Below, piece by piece: positions 16,173 to 24,667 of a stretch of DNA of 64,000 bases. The translations under genes and the position numbers were made by a program. The stretch's first letter is position 1. Each line of letters begins with the position of its first letter. The notes under the pieces are model-generated. The model was not told the DNA's origin, did not search any database, and saw only the letters and a program-made list of their open reading frames with translations. The DNA is from Arcobacteraceae bacterium (lineage in GTDB: Bacteria > Campylobacterota > Campylobacteria > Campylobacterales > Arcobacteraceae): the NCBI GenBank assembly GCA_023138835.1, contig JAGLOP010000006.1, forward strand, positions 1 through 64,000. Reading direction: 5' to 3'.

Positions 16173-17525
16173 ATGTGTGCAATAGTTGGAATTTATGGAA
16201 ATGAGGATGCTGCAAAGTTGGCATCTGCAGCACTTTTTGCGATGCAGCATCGTGGGCATGAGGCTACTGGAATTAGCAGTGGTGGTGATGATAGCAAAAA
16301 GATTTTCACTATTAAAGGTAGAGGTTTTGTTAGAGATGTTTTTAATGAAAAAGCTTTTAATGTTTTAAAAGGGAATATGGCTATTGGTCATAATCGTTAT
16401 TCAACTGCGGGAAGTGATTCTGTATTAGATGCACAGCCTATTCATGCAAAATATAAACTTGGTGAAATCTCAATTGTTCATAATGGTAACTTAATCAATA
16501 AAGATGAAGTAAGACAAAGACTTATTGATGAAGGTTCTATATTCCAAACAGGAATGGATACTGAAAATTTAATTCATTTAATTGCAAAATCCTCTCAAGA
16601 TAAATTAAAAGATAGAATTATAAAATCATTAACAAAAGTAAAAGGTGCTTATAATTTTATTATTCAAAGTAGAAGTAAACTTTTTGTTGTACGTGACCCG
16701 AATGGAATTAGACCTCTTAGTATTGGAAAATTAAGAAGCGGTGGTTGGATTGTTGCCAGCGAAACTTGTTGTTTTGACTTGGTTGATGCTACATTTGTAA
16801 GAGATGTAAAACCTGGAGAGATGTTAATTTTCAATAAATATAGTGAAGATCCAGAGTCAATTATGCTAGATGATACAAAAGAATTTAGACCTTGTGCTTT
16901 TGAATATATTTATTTTGCTCGACCAGATAGTGATATAGATGGTAAAAATGTTTATGCAACAAGAGAAAACATGGGTAGAGCTTTGGCTAGAAATGACAAA
17001 AATTTACTTAATGCTGATATGGTTATACCAGTTCCAGACAGTGGAGTACCTTCTGCTTTGGGATATGCAAAAGAATCAGGTATCCCTTTTGAACTGGGAA
17101 TCATACGAAATCATTATGTTGGTAGAACTTTTATTGAACCGACTCAAGCCATGAGAAATATGAAAGTAAAAATGAAATTAAGTCCTATGAAATCATTAAT
17201 CGATGGTAAATCTTTGATTGTAATTGATGATTCAATTGTTAGAGGAACTACAAGCAAAAGAATAGTTAAAATGTTAAAAGATGCAGGGGCAAAAGAAGTT
17301 CACTTTAGAGTTGCAAGTCCTATGATCAAATATCCTTGTTTTTATGGAATTGATACTCCTACAAAAGAGGAATTAATAAATGCCATGAAAACTAAAAAAG
17401 AAGTACAAGAATATATTGAAGCTGATAGTTTAGAATATTTATCTCTTGATGACTTAAAAGGTGCATTAGGAAGAGATAGAAATTACTCGCTTGTAAGTTT
17501 TGACGGCGATTATTTCGTAATTTAG
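16173..17525 (+). CDS. purF: Amidophosphoribosyltransferase
   Basis: First committed enzyme of purine synthesis. It transfers the glutamine amide to PRPP. The protein starts MCAIVGIYG, so Cys2 becomes the N-terminal nucleophile after Met removal without a propeptide. The glutaminase domain includes GHNRYSTAGS. The phosphoribosyltransferase domain carries the PRPP loop SLIVIDDSIVRGTTSKRIV near residues 345-363. At 450 residues it is full length. Its start lies one base after the dapB stop, and a radical SAM gene follows 16 nt later. Confidence 0.95.
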   Translation: MCAIVGIYGNEDAAKLASAALFAMQHRGHEATGISSGGDDSKKIFTIKGRGFVRDVFNEKAFNVLKGNMAIGHNRYSTAGSDSVLDAQPIHAKYKLGEISIVHNGNLINKDEVRQRLIDEGSIFQTGMDTENLIHLIAKSSQDKLKDRIIKSLTKVKGAYNFIIQSRSKLFVVRDPNGIRPLSIGKLRSGGWIVASETCCFDLVDATFVRDVKPGEMLIFNKYSEDPESIMLDDTKEFRPCAFEYIYFARPDSDIDGKNVYATRENMGRALARNDKNLLNADMVIPVPDSGVPSALGYAKESGIPFELGIIRNHYVGRTFIEPTQAMRNMKVKMKLSPMKSLIDGKSLIVIDDSIVRGTTSKRIVKMLKDAGAKEVHFRVASPMIKYPCFYGIDTPTKEELINAMKTKKEVQEYIEADSLEYLSLDDLKGALGRDRNYSLVSFDGDYFVI

Positions 17526-17541
17526 AAATAGAAGAGTATCG

Positions 17542-18522
17542 GTGAAAGAATTAAACACAATAGGTAGGTATTGGAGAAAAAAATATGGGGAAAAAGTTTA
17601 TAAAATTCCCATTAGTATCTCTGGATTTACTTGTCCTAATATAGATGGAACCGTAGCAAAAGGTGGTTGTACCTTTTGTGAAAATGATTCTTTTGCTCCA
17701 AATTTAGAAAAAGAAAAAAAGTCTGATTTTAAACTGCATCCTGACAATCCAGATAATCCACTTTTAGAAAATCAACTTTTACAACTTCAAACACAATTTG
17801 AAACTACAAAAGCTAATCTTACTAAAAAATTTGGTGCTAAAAAATTTATAGTTTATTTTCAATCATTTACAAATACCTATGCCCCAATAGAAACTTTAAA
17901 AGCTTTGTATGAAAAAGCATTAAGCTTTGATGATGTTATAGGTCTTAGCATTGGAACAAGAACTGACAGTATCACAGAAGAGATTTTGGATTATTTACAG
18001 GTGTTGCGTAGCTTCGCAGGCACGAGGACAAATCAAACTAAAGAGATATGGGTAGAATATGGTATTCAAACTGTATATGATGAAATTTTAGATAAAATAA
18101 ACCGTGGACACGATTTTGCAAATATAAAAGAGTGGATATTTAAAACCAAACAAAGAGGTCTGTTAGTTTGTGGTCATATGATTTTTGGACTTCCCGGTGA
18201 AACTCAGGAAATGATGCTGCATAGCGTAGAAGAGTCACTTAAGTTAGGTATAGATTCTATAAAGTTTCATCCTCTTTATGTAGTAGAAAATACAATCCTT
18301 ACAAAAGATTATAAAAATGGAACTTTTATTCCAATAGATGAAAAACTTTATATAGATACATTAGTAAAATCTATAAAAATGTTACCGAAAAATGTTTCTA
18401 TATCAAGAGTTACTGCCGGTATTAGCGATGATTCATTATTATCGCCTATGTGGTGTAATGATAAACATAAACAAATGTTTAATATAAAACAAGCACTTTT
18501 AAAAGAGGGTTTGATTTATTAA
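17542..18522 (+). CDS. YhcC-like radical SAM protein (TIGR01212 type)
   Basis: Radical SAM protein of unknown reaction, close to E. coli YhcC. The cluster ligands are in FTCPNIDG and GGCTFCEND (about residues 28-49), an arrangement peculiar to this family. Later blocks VYFQSFTNTYAP, WVEYGIQTVYDE and HMIFGLPGETQEMM also fit. The GTG at 17542 is the likely start, 16 nt after purF. Residues about 154-164 (VLRSFAGTRTN) are unusual: they are encoded by a GC-rich palindrome absent from the family pattern and look like an in-frame insertion in a surface loop. Confidence 0.88.
   Translation: MKELNTIGRYWRKKYGEKVYKIPISISGFTCPNIDGTVAKGGCTFCENDSFAPNLEKEKKSDFKLHPDNPDNPLLENQLLQLQTQFETTKANLTKKFGAKKFIVYFQSFTNTYAPIETLKALYEKALSFDDVIGLSIGTRTDSITEEILDYLQVLRSFAGTRTNQTKEIWVEYGIQTVYDEILDKINRGHDFANIKEWIFKTKQRGLLVCGHMIFGLPGETQEMMLHSVEESLKLGIDSIKFHPLYVVENTILTKDYKNGTFIPIDEKLYIDTLVKSIKMLPKNVSISRVTAGISDDSLLSPMWCNDKHKQMFNIKQALLKEGLIY
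18001..18028 (+). repeat. GC-rich palindromic segment inside the radical SAM gene
   Basis: The sequence runs from GTG to CAC around a GCGTAGCTTCGC core, giving an imperfect hairpin, and ends in GAGGAC. It is about 60% GC in a gene near 30% GC, and keeps the reading frame open. The layout of palindrome followed by GAG resembles the hairpin at 13430-13453. Confidence 0.5.
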
Positions 18523-18534
18523 GGAGAGTTTCAA

Positions 18535-20310
18535 ATGTTACTGCTTTTTACAATACTTTTAATTTTTATTCTACTTTCAAGAATAGTAGAAACTTCAACA
18601 AAAATACCGACAACTTTAACTCTTATAGTTTTATCTTTTTTATTATCTTACTTTTTACCTGATGTTTTAACAGTATCACATGAAGAATTTGATGAGATTT
18701 TATATCTTATGTTGCCGGTTATACTTTTACCTGATATTCTCAATATTTCAGCATCTGAATTAAAAAAGCATTATAAAGAGATATTATATTTAGCTGTTGT
18801 CGCTGTTATATTATCTATAGCTATAGCAATTTTTGTTACACCACTGATATTACCGGAACATCATTTTACTGTGGGTATGTTAGTAGCACTTTTTTCTATG
18901 TTAATGGCTACAGATGCAATTACAGTTGCCAGTATTATGTCAAAATTCAAACTTCCTGAAAACCTAAAGATATATGCTGAATCAGAATCACTTTTTAATG
19001 ATGTTACTGCTTTAATCATTTTTTATTTTATTGCATTGCCTATGATTAGCGGTGGAGATTTAACTATATTAGATGTCAATACGACACTATTGAAAGTTTT
19101 ATTTTTATCTACAACTATAGGTATTGTTATAGCTTATATCGGATACTTTTTTATTAAAATTCTAAAAAATTCATTTGATCAGTTTTTGGTAATATATCTA
19201 ATTGTAATTGTATCTTTTATGCTTGCTGAAAATTTTCATATTGCCGGTATTTTATCAATTGTGACATCTGTATTGACTTTTAAATATTTAATACAAAAAG
19301 AGTTAAAAACAAATAAACTTCAAAATTTCAATGAAGAAGACAGTGATATAGAATCATCATTGATGAGACTGTTAAGGAGTGTTCCTGCTCTAACAAAAAA
19401 AGGGTTTAGAGAATATAAAAAAGAGGCTGAATTTATAGGTATCTTTGCAAATGCTATTGTATTTATGATTGTTGCAAATATAATAGATATAAACTTATTG
19501 TTTATTTATTCAAAAGAAATTTTAATTATATTTGTACTTACAACAATTATAAGATTTATAGCTATTGGTGCCATGGTCAAAAAATTAGAATTACCTTTTA
19601 GATGGACAAAAGCACTAACTTATTCAGGAGCAAAAGGTGCGTTGGCAATTATTATGGTTCATTCACTGCCAAGTGATTTTATATATAAAGAGATGTTTGA
19701 TTCAATAATTGTTGGAAATGTTTTATTAACAACATTTATATATACAATATCTCTTATGATACATATAAACAATAATGAACTGGAATATAAAAATGATATA
19801 ACAAATGCAAACAATGGCAAAGATGGACATAATCTAGCAATAAATATAGTTGATCTAATTGAAAAAGATATCTTAACAGGTGCATATACACAAAGCTTTA
19901 TGGAAGAGATTATAGAAAAAGAACTCTCACGGTCACAAAGGTATAAAACCGATTTTTCTTGCATAATGATAAATTTTAATGTAAAAGAAAGAGATGATGA
20001 TATCTATAAATCATTTGGCAATATAATAAATGAGAAAATTAGAGCAAATGATTATTTTGGTAAATTCAATGATGAGAAATTTATAATTTTAACAGCAAGC
20101 ACCTCATTAAGCGGTGCTATGATGTTAGCTGAAAAATTTGAACTTCTTTTAAAAGAAGATAAACAAATAGAAAATAAAGCTGATATCTCATTTGGGATTA
20201 CACAATCTAGCGATATAGACACTTATAATTCTGTTGTAGAAAAATTAAATGATGCTATAAGCAGAGCCAAAAATACTAACAGTCTGAGTAATATTGAAAT
20301 TGAAACTTAA
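18535..20310 (+). CDS. CPA1-type Na+/H+ antiporter fused to a degenerate GGDEF domain
   Basis: The first 405 residues are a cation:proton antiporter with about 11-12 membrane helices. It includes the ion-binding segments MATDAITVASI and ESESLFNDVTALI (about residues 122-170) and the late SGAKGALAIIM helix. A linker leads to a cytoplasmic domain at about 430-585 that aligns with GGDEF domains: DILTGAYTQSFMEEI matches the DxLT entry helix, and YFGKFNDEKFIIL sits where RxGGDEF should be. The signature is replaced by NDEKF and the metal Asp of strand 1 by Asn, so no cyclase activity is expected. The domain may sense c-di-GMP or GTP, or dimerise. A strong AAGGAG site precedes the ATG. Confidence 0.85.
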   Translation: MLLLFTILLIFILLSRIVETSTKIPTTLTLIVLSFLLSYFLPDVLTVSHEEFDEILYLMLPVILLPDILNISASELKKHYKEILYLAVVAVILSIAIAIFVTPLILPEHHFTVGMLVALFSMLMATDAITVASIMSKFKLPENLKIYAESESLFNDVTALIIFYFIALPMISGGDLTILDVNTTLLKVLFLSTTIGIVIAYIGYFFIKILKNSFDQFLVIYLIVIVSFMLAENFHIAGILSIVTSVLTFKYLIQKELKTNKLQNFNEEDSDIESSLMRLLRSVPALTKKGFREYKKEAEFIGIFANAIVFMIVANIIDINLLFIYSKEILIIFVLTTIIRFIAIGAMVKKLELPFRWTKALTYSGAKGALAIIMVHSLPSDFIYKEMFDSIIVGNVLLTTFIYTISLMIHINNNELEYKNDITNANNGKDGHNLAINIVDLIEKDILTGAYTQSFMEEIIEKELSRSQRYKTDFSCIMINFNVKERDDDIYKSFGNIINEKIRANDYFGKFNDEKFIILTASTSLSGAMMLAEKFELLLKEDKQIENKADISFGITQSSDIDTYNSVVEKLNDAISRAKNTNSLSNIEIET

Positions 20311-20360
20311 AATAGTTTTAATTTTTGACACAAGTCATTTAATTTTAAGTTAAATAATAC

Positions 20361-20366
20361 TATACT
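20361..20366 (+). promoter_or_regulatory. Probable -10 element for the petABC operon
   Basis: TATACT lies 35 nt before petA, and a TTGACA lies upstream at about 20325 but too far for standard spacing. An AAAGGA ribosome-binding site follows. This is inferred from consensus and position. Confidence 0.4.
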
Positions 20367-20400
20367 TATCCGATTTTGAATCTCAATACAAAGGAAAAAT

Positions 20401-20904
20401 ATGTCTAACGAAACAAATAGACGAGATTTTCTTGGTATGTCATTTGCAGCTGTAGCTGCAGTTGGAGGAGCTTACTCGCTTGTTGGTATGAAACAAGCGT
20501 GGGATCCGCTTCCATCTGTATTATCAGCAGGGTTTACTACAATAGACCTTTCAGCAATTGACCTTAAACCAGGAAAACCGCAAACATTTAAATGGAGAGG
20601 GAACCCTATCTTTGTTCTTGAAAAAACAGCAGATATGGAACAATTCGACGGAGACCTAGTAATAGGTGACAAAAGATACACTATAGCAGTTGGACTTTGT
20701 ACGCATCTTGGTTGTATTCCAGCTTGGAAAAAAGATGTATGGAAATGTGCATGTCACGGTGGAGAATTCAACGCAAACGGTCAACAAACTTTTGGTCCAC
20801 CACCAAAACCACTTGTTACACCGCCATTTAGTGTTGAAGGTACGGTGCTTACTCTTGGTAACGAGGGTGAACAATCTAAAGCTATGATGGCTGCAAGAGC
20901 ATAA
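20401..20904 (+). CDS. petA: Rieske iron-sulfur subunit of the bc1 complex
   Basis: Carries the high-potential 2Fe-2S cluster that takes the first electron from quinol. The N-terminus has a Tat-type NRRDFLGMSF motif and one membrane helix (about 12-30). Cluster-binding boxes are CTHLGC (about 100-105) and CACHGGEF (about 117-124). At 167 residues the size is normal. It heads the operon petA-petB-petC-cytochrome with 14 nt or less between genes. Confidence 0.96.
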   Translation: MSNETNRRDFLGMSFAAVAAVGGAYSLVGMKQAWDPLPSVLSAGFTTIDLSAIDLKPGKPQTFKWRGNPIFVLEKTADMEQFDGDLVIGDKRYTIAVGLCTHLGCIPAWKKDVWKCACHGGEFNANGQQTFGPPPKPLVTPPFSVEGTVLTLGNEGEQSKAMMAARA

Positions 20905-20918
20905 GGGAGGAATGAATA

Positions 20919-22169
20919 ATGGCACTAATTACTGAATCATTTTTCAGCGCTGAAGGTCTTGAGAAAAGATTAGCAGGTAAAAAATTCTGGAAAACTATGA
21001 TGACAGAATATTGGATTCCAAAAGATATTAACTTCTTATGGGCTCTTGGAGTTGTGTTAGCAATAACATTTACAATTTTAATTATCAGTGGGATTTTCCT
21101 AATGATGTATTACAAACCAGATGTAAACTTAGCATTTGATAGTGTAAACTATACAATTATGCAAGAGGTTGCTTATGGTTGGTTATTTAGACATATGCAT
21201 GGTGTTGCGGCATCTGTTATCTTCTTAATCATTTATATCCATATGTTTACTGGTATCTACTATGGTTCTTATAAAAAAGGTAGAGAGATGATTTGGATCT
21301 CTGGTATGCTTTTATTTGTAACTTTTAGTGCTGCTGGTTTCTCTGGATATATGCTTCCATGGGGACAAATGTCTTACTGGGCAGCTGCGGTTATTACAAA
21401 CTTATTTGCTGGTGGATCATTAGAAGCTTGGGGACTTGTTGAGTGGATTAGAGGTGGTTTTACTGTTGGTGATGCTACTTTAACTAGATTCTTTATGTTA
21501 CATGTATTTTTACTACCAATCGTTATTTTAATGGTTATTGTATTACATTTCTATACATTAAGAATTCCACATGTTAACAATCAAGAATCAGATGATATTG
21601 ATTATGATGCTGAAGCTGAAAAATATTTAGCTGGTAATAAAAAAGAATCTAAAGTAATTCCTTTCTGGCCTGTATTTCTTTCAAAAGATTTTGCAGTAGT
21701 GAGTGTATTCTTAATATTCTATTTCTACTTAGTATTCTTTAACTATAACTTTGCAATGGATCCAGTTAACTTTGACCCTGCAAATGCGATGGTTACACCT
21801 GCACATATTTACCCTGAGTGGTATTTCTTATGGTCTTATGAAACATTAAGAGGACCATTTTTTGATATGTTAGGTATGAAAGCCGGAGATATTGGTCTTA
21901 TGATATTTGGTTTAGCACAAATAATTTTTCTTGTGTTCCCATTCTTAGATAGAGACCCTGATGTTAATCCTGCACATAGAAGACCTAAATTCTTTATTTG
22001 GTTCTGGATTATGATTATAGATTTACTTGTACTTTCAGTTTATGGTAAATTACCTCCAACTGGTGCAAATGCATGGGTAGGATTTGGTGCAACTGCAGTG
22101 TTCTTAGCACTATGGATTGCATTACCGTTTATTACAAAAGCTGATGCAAAAGCAAGAGGAGCGTTATAA
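20919..22169 (+). CDS. petB: Cytochrome b subunit of the bc1 complex
   Basis: Membrane core of the menaquinol:cytochrome c oxidoreductase, with eight helices over 416 residues, meaning the b6 and subunit-IV parts are fused as in true cytochrome b. The haem His pairs are in LFRHMHG (about 90) and the HVFLLPIVILMVIVLHF helix. The quinol-site PEWYF motif is near residue 300. Its stop codon overlaps the petC start by one base, indicating coupled translation. A GGGAGG site precedes the ATG. Confidence 0.97.
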   Translation: MALITESFFSAEGLEKRLAGKKFWKTMMTEYWIPKDINFLWALGVVLAITFTILIISGIFLMMYYKPDVNLAFDSVNYTIMQEVAYGWLFRHMHGVAASVIFLIIYIHMFTGIYYGSYKKGREMIWISGMLLFVTFSAAGFSGYMLPWGQMSYWAAAVITNLFAGGSLEAWGLVEWIRGGFTVGDATLTRFFMLHVFLLPIVILMVIVLHFYTLRIPHVNNQESDDIDYDAEAEKYLAGNKKESKVIPFWPVFLSKDFAVVSVFLIFYFYLVFFNYNFAMDPVNFDPANAMVTPAHIYPEWYFLWSYETLRGPFFDMLGMKAGDIGLMIFGLAQIIFLVFPFLDRDPDVNPAHRRPKFFIWFWIMIIDLLVLSVYGKLPPTGANAWVGFGATAVFLALWIALPFITKADAKARGAL

Positions 22170-23053
22170 TGAGAGAATTAAAAATATTAGCAGTAGTTGT
22201 ATTTTTTACAGGTGCATTATATTGGGGTGTTGAACCATTTGCTCACTCTCAATTACATAAACATGTATCTACTCCTGAATATACATTCAGTGATGTAGAT
22301 GGTTTAAAAGGTATGACAGGTGATGCAACTAAAGGTGCTGAATTAGTAACTGCAAACTGTATTGCATGTCATGCAATCGAAAAAGCTGGTTTCCCTCCAA
22401 TGATGGATGATGAAACATCTGCAGCATCTTATGGTGTGGTTCCACCCGATTTAAGTACATCAGGACACTTATATAATGCTGACTATTTAGCTGCATTTAT
22501 TAAAAATCCTGCAAAAGCTGCTAAAGTTGAACATAAATTTACAGACGGTGCGGTTCATCCTATGCCTAATTATGATTGGATGCAGCCACAAGAGATAGCT
22601 GATATGGTAGCATACTTACAATCAATTGCTCCAGCAGCGATGACAAACAAAGAAGTATTTGTTGATGCTTGTCAAAGATGTCACAGTATTAAATATGGTG
22701 ACTTTAGATTTGACGGTACAAAAAGCTCAATGTTATCTAAAACACCGGATGCAAATATAAAAGCATACATGGGTACAATTCCTCCTGATTTATCTCAATA
22801 TATCAGAAGTAGAAGTGTAAGTTATTTACATGAATTTATTAATGAACCAGGTAAACACCTTGAAGGTACAGCGATGCCTAGAGTTGGTTTAACTGAAGAT
22901 GTAGAAAATCAAGTTGTTACATATATGCAAGAAGTTGGTGATAGTTCAAAAGATGAAAGAGAAGCACTTGCTGGACCATTTTTAGGTTATCTTGTAATCT
23001 TTGCAATATTTGCATGGTTATGGAAAGCTAAAATTTGGCGAGAAGTACACTAA
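22169..23053 (+). CDS. petC: Dihaem cytochrome c subunit of the bc1 complex
   Basis: Replaces classical cytochrome c1 in Campylobacterota. It has an N-terminal signal or anchor helix (about 4-22), two cytochrome c domains with CIACH near residue 66 and CQRCH near 170, and a C-terminal membrane anchor (about 268-286). Methionines such as HPMPNY and GTAMPRVG are likely axial ligands. It receives electrons from the Rieske protein in the periplasm and passes them to soluble or oxidase-bound cytochrome c. Confidence 0.94.
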   Translation: MRELKILAVVVFFTGALYWGVEPFAHSQLHKHVSTPEYTFSDVDGLKGMTGDATKGAELVTANCIACHAIEKAGFPPMMDDETSAASYGVVPPDLSTSGHLYNADYLAAFIKNPAKAAKVEHKFTDGAVHPMPNYDWMQPQEIADMVAYLQSIAPAAMTNKEVFVDACQRCHSIKYGDFRFDGTKSSMLSKTPDANIKAYMGTIPPDLSQYIRSRSVSYLHEFINEPGKHLEGTAMPRVGLTEDVENQVVTYMQEVGDSSKDEREALAGPFLGYLVIFAIFAWLWKAKIWREVH

Positions 23054-23062
23054 AAGGATAAA

Positions 23063-23461
23063 ATGATGAAATTAACTAAAATTTTAATGGCTGGTATCCT
23101 TAGTGTAAGTTTTGCCAGTGCAGGTGAAATAATGCAAAAATCAATGACTACCATGGATAATGGTATGAATTTAATTCAAAAAGGTTTTATGCATAACAAT
23201 GTAGACCTTATTAAAGATGGTATGGCTATGGTAAAAAAGGGAAATAAAGATTTCTCAAATCCTAAGCTTATTAAGAAATATTTACCTGAGCATAAAAAGC
23301 ATATGGTAAATGTTGCTGAAAATCAATCAAAAAGAATTGCTTTGAACTTAAATGTTCTTGAGATAAGACTTGATGATAAATCTTATATAAATGCTGCGCA
23401 TGCTTATTCTGATATGTTAACTGCATGTTCTAGATGTCATGGATTAGTAAGAAACTGGTAA
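23063..23461 (+). CDS. Small periplasmic cytochrome c (cytochrome c'-like helical fold)
   Basis: A 132-residue exported protein with a signal peptide (about 1-20, cleaving near ASAG) and a single haem motif CSRCH almost at the C-terminus, 6 residues before the end. The rest is predicted helical. A C-terminal CxxCH after a helical body is the layout of cytochrome c'/c-556 proteins. It begins 9 nt after petC and precedes the operon terminator, so it belongs to the bc1 operon. It may be an electron acceptor or a gas-binding protein. Start choice is between two adjacent ATGs. Confidence 0.8.
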   Translation: MMKLTKILMAGILSVSFASAGEIMQKSMTTMDNGMNLIQKGFMHNNVDLIKDGMAMVKKGNKDFSNPKLIKKYLPEHKKHMVNVAENQSKRIALNLNVLEIRLDDKSYINAAHAYSDMLTACSRCHGLVRNW

Positions 23462-23476
23462 TACAGTTTCTAATGT

Positions 23477-23513
23477 AAAAAAGGGGAAGCTTTAATTAGC
23501 TTCCCCTTTTTTT
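23477..23513. terminator. Strong bidirectional terminator after the petABC operon
   Basis: A perfect stem of about 15 bp with GGGGAAGCT paired to AGCTTCCCC, flanked by A-run and T-run, surrounds a 6-nt loop. It lies between the cytochrome gene and the convergent rsmE gene and should terminate both. Confidence 0.92.
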
Positions 23514-23525
23514 ATTTATTTGATA

Positions 23526-24197
23526 TTAAAGTATAATTTTAGAAGCTACACTTAAAACAGCAGTTTCACTTCTAAGAATTAAATTAGAATCTATCCCTAC
23601 AATTTTTTCTTCTTTTATTTTACCTGTTTCATTAGGAGAAAAACCACCCTCGCAACCAATCACTATAGTATTAATTTTTTCTTTTTTAGTATCTATATGA
23701 TTATTAGAAAAATTAAACATAAAAGTATCAGGATATGCTTTTAAAAAATCATCTAAACTATCAAAAAGAGCTAAACTCATTAAATTGCTTCTACCACATT
23801 GTTGAGATGAATTTATAAGTATTTTATTTAACTTATCAAAGTTAAGTTTAAACTGTTTTTGAGAGTATTGACAATATATAAATGATATTTTTTCAATACC
23901 CAGTTCATTTAAACTTGAAAGTGCTTTTTCTATAGTTTTAGGATCAACTACACACCATCCAATATGCAAAGATTTATTTTGTTTGATAATCTTTTTTTCA
24001 GAAGATATCAGATTTAATTGAGTTTGTCTTTTTTCACAATTGACAATCTCATATTCATATAAATTATCATCATTTAAATTTCGTAAAAAAAGATTAGTAT
24101 CAATTTTTACTCTTCTTACTTTAAATAAATATTTATGCAAGTCTCCATCTATAGTTAAAGTTGATTGTCCACTATCTTTATGATATGTAAACTGCAT
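23526..24197 (-). CDS. rsmE: 16S rRNA (uracil-1498-N3) methyltransferase
   Basis: SPOUT-type methyltransferase that modifies U1498 of 16S rRNA in the assembled 30S subunit. The N-terminal PUA-like part is at about 1-70. The SAM-binding knot at the C-terminus shows VIGCEGGFSPNE (about 180-191) and LRSETAVLSVASKII at the end, both family signatures. At 223 residues it is slightly shorter than E. coli RsmE. The stop codon is shared with little spacing from the terminator. The membrane-protein gene just upstream ends 3 nt before its start. Confidence 0.93.
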   Translation of the reverse strand: MQFTYHKDSGQSTLTIDGDLHKYLFKVRRVKIDTNLFLRNLNDDNLYEYEIVNCEKRQTQLNLISSEKKIIKQNKSLHIGWCVVDPKTIEKALSSLNELGIEKISFIYCQYSQKQFKLNFDKLNKILINSSQQCGRSNLMSLALFDSLDDFLKAYPDTFMFNFSNNHIDTKKEKINTIVIGCEGGFSPNETGKIKEEKIVGIDSNLILRSETAVLSVASKIIL

Positions 24198-24200
24198 ATT

Positions 24201-24605
24201 TTAGAATATTTTGGATACTACAAATGTAAAAACAAGTGCACTTATCTCCATAGTATAAATCTTTTTTGCAAATATTTTAAACTCTTCTTGTTTATCAATA
24301 TCTGTTGATCTTATTACTCTCATCTTTTTATATCTTTTTATCTCTAAAACCATAAGAAAAATTGTAGTTATACTCATAAGTATAACTGTAACACTTAAAT
24401 CATGAGAGTAAGCAGCTACTATCATACCGGTATATGCTGTACAAGCATTCAAAAAATGATAAAAAGGTGTCATAAATCTTAATTGTTTTGCCAAAGCAAG
24501 ATAATTTGTTGATTTTGAAATACTGTTATAATTAAAAACCATAACACCTAGTAATAAAAATATTGTTAACACATGTGTGAAAATTGAAGTTTCTACGAAA
24601 TCCAT
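24201..24605 (-). CDS. Small integral membrane protein of unknown function
   Basis: I do not recognise a specific family. The 134-residue protein has four predicted helices (about 7-26, 43-62, 66-86 and 112-131) with a basic loop (KRYKKMRVIR) between the last two. I start it at the ATG at 24605, preceded by AGAGG. A longer reading would start with TTG inside the probable promoter. It lies directly upstream of rsmE, 3 nt away. Confidence 0.75.
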   Translation of the reverse strand: MDFVETSIFTHVLTIFLLLGVMVFNYNSISKSTNYLALAKQLRFMTPFYHFLNACTAYTGMIVAAYSHDLSVTVILMSITTIFLMVLEIKRYKKMRVIRSTDIDKQEEFKIFAKKIYTMEISALVFTFVVSKIF

Positions 24606-24633
24606 ATAATAAGCCTCTATAAATTTTTTGGGT

Positions 24634-24639
24634 ATTATA
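24634..24639 (-). promoter_or_regulatory. Probable -10 element for the membrane-protein gene and rsmE
   Basis: On the minus strand this reads TATAAT, 29 nt upstream of the chosen ATG at 24605. Its position supports the shorter start. This is inferred from consensus. Confidence 0.45.
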
Positions 24640-24667
24640 TCCAAACAATTATAAATTAGGAAGCATT

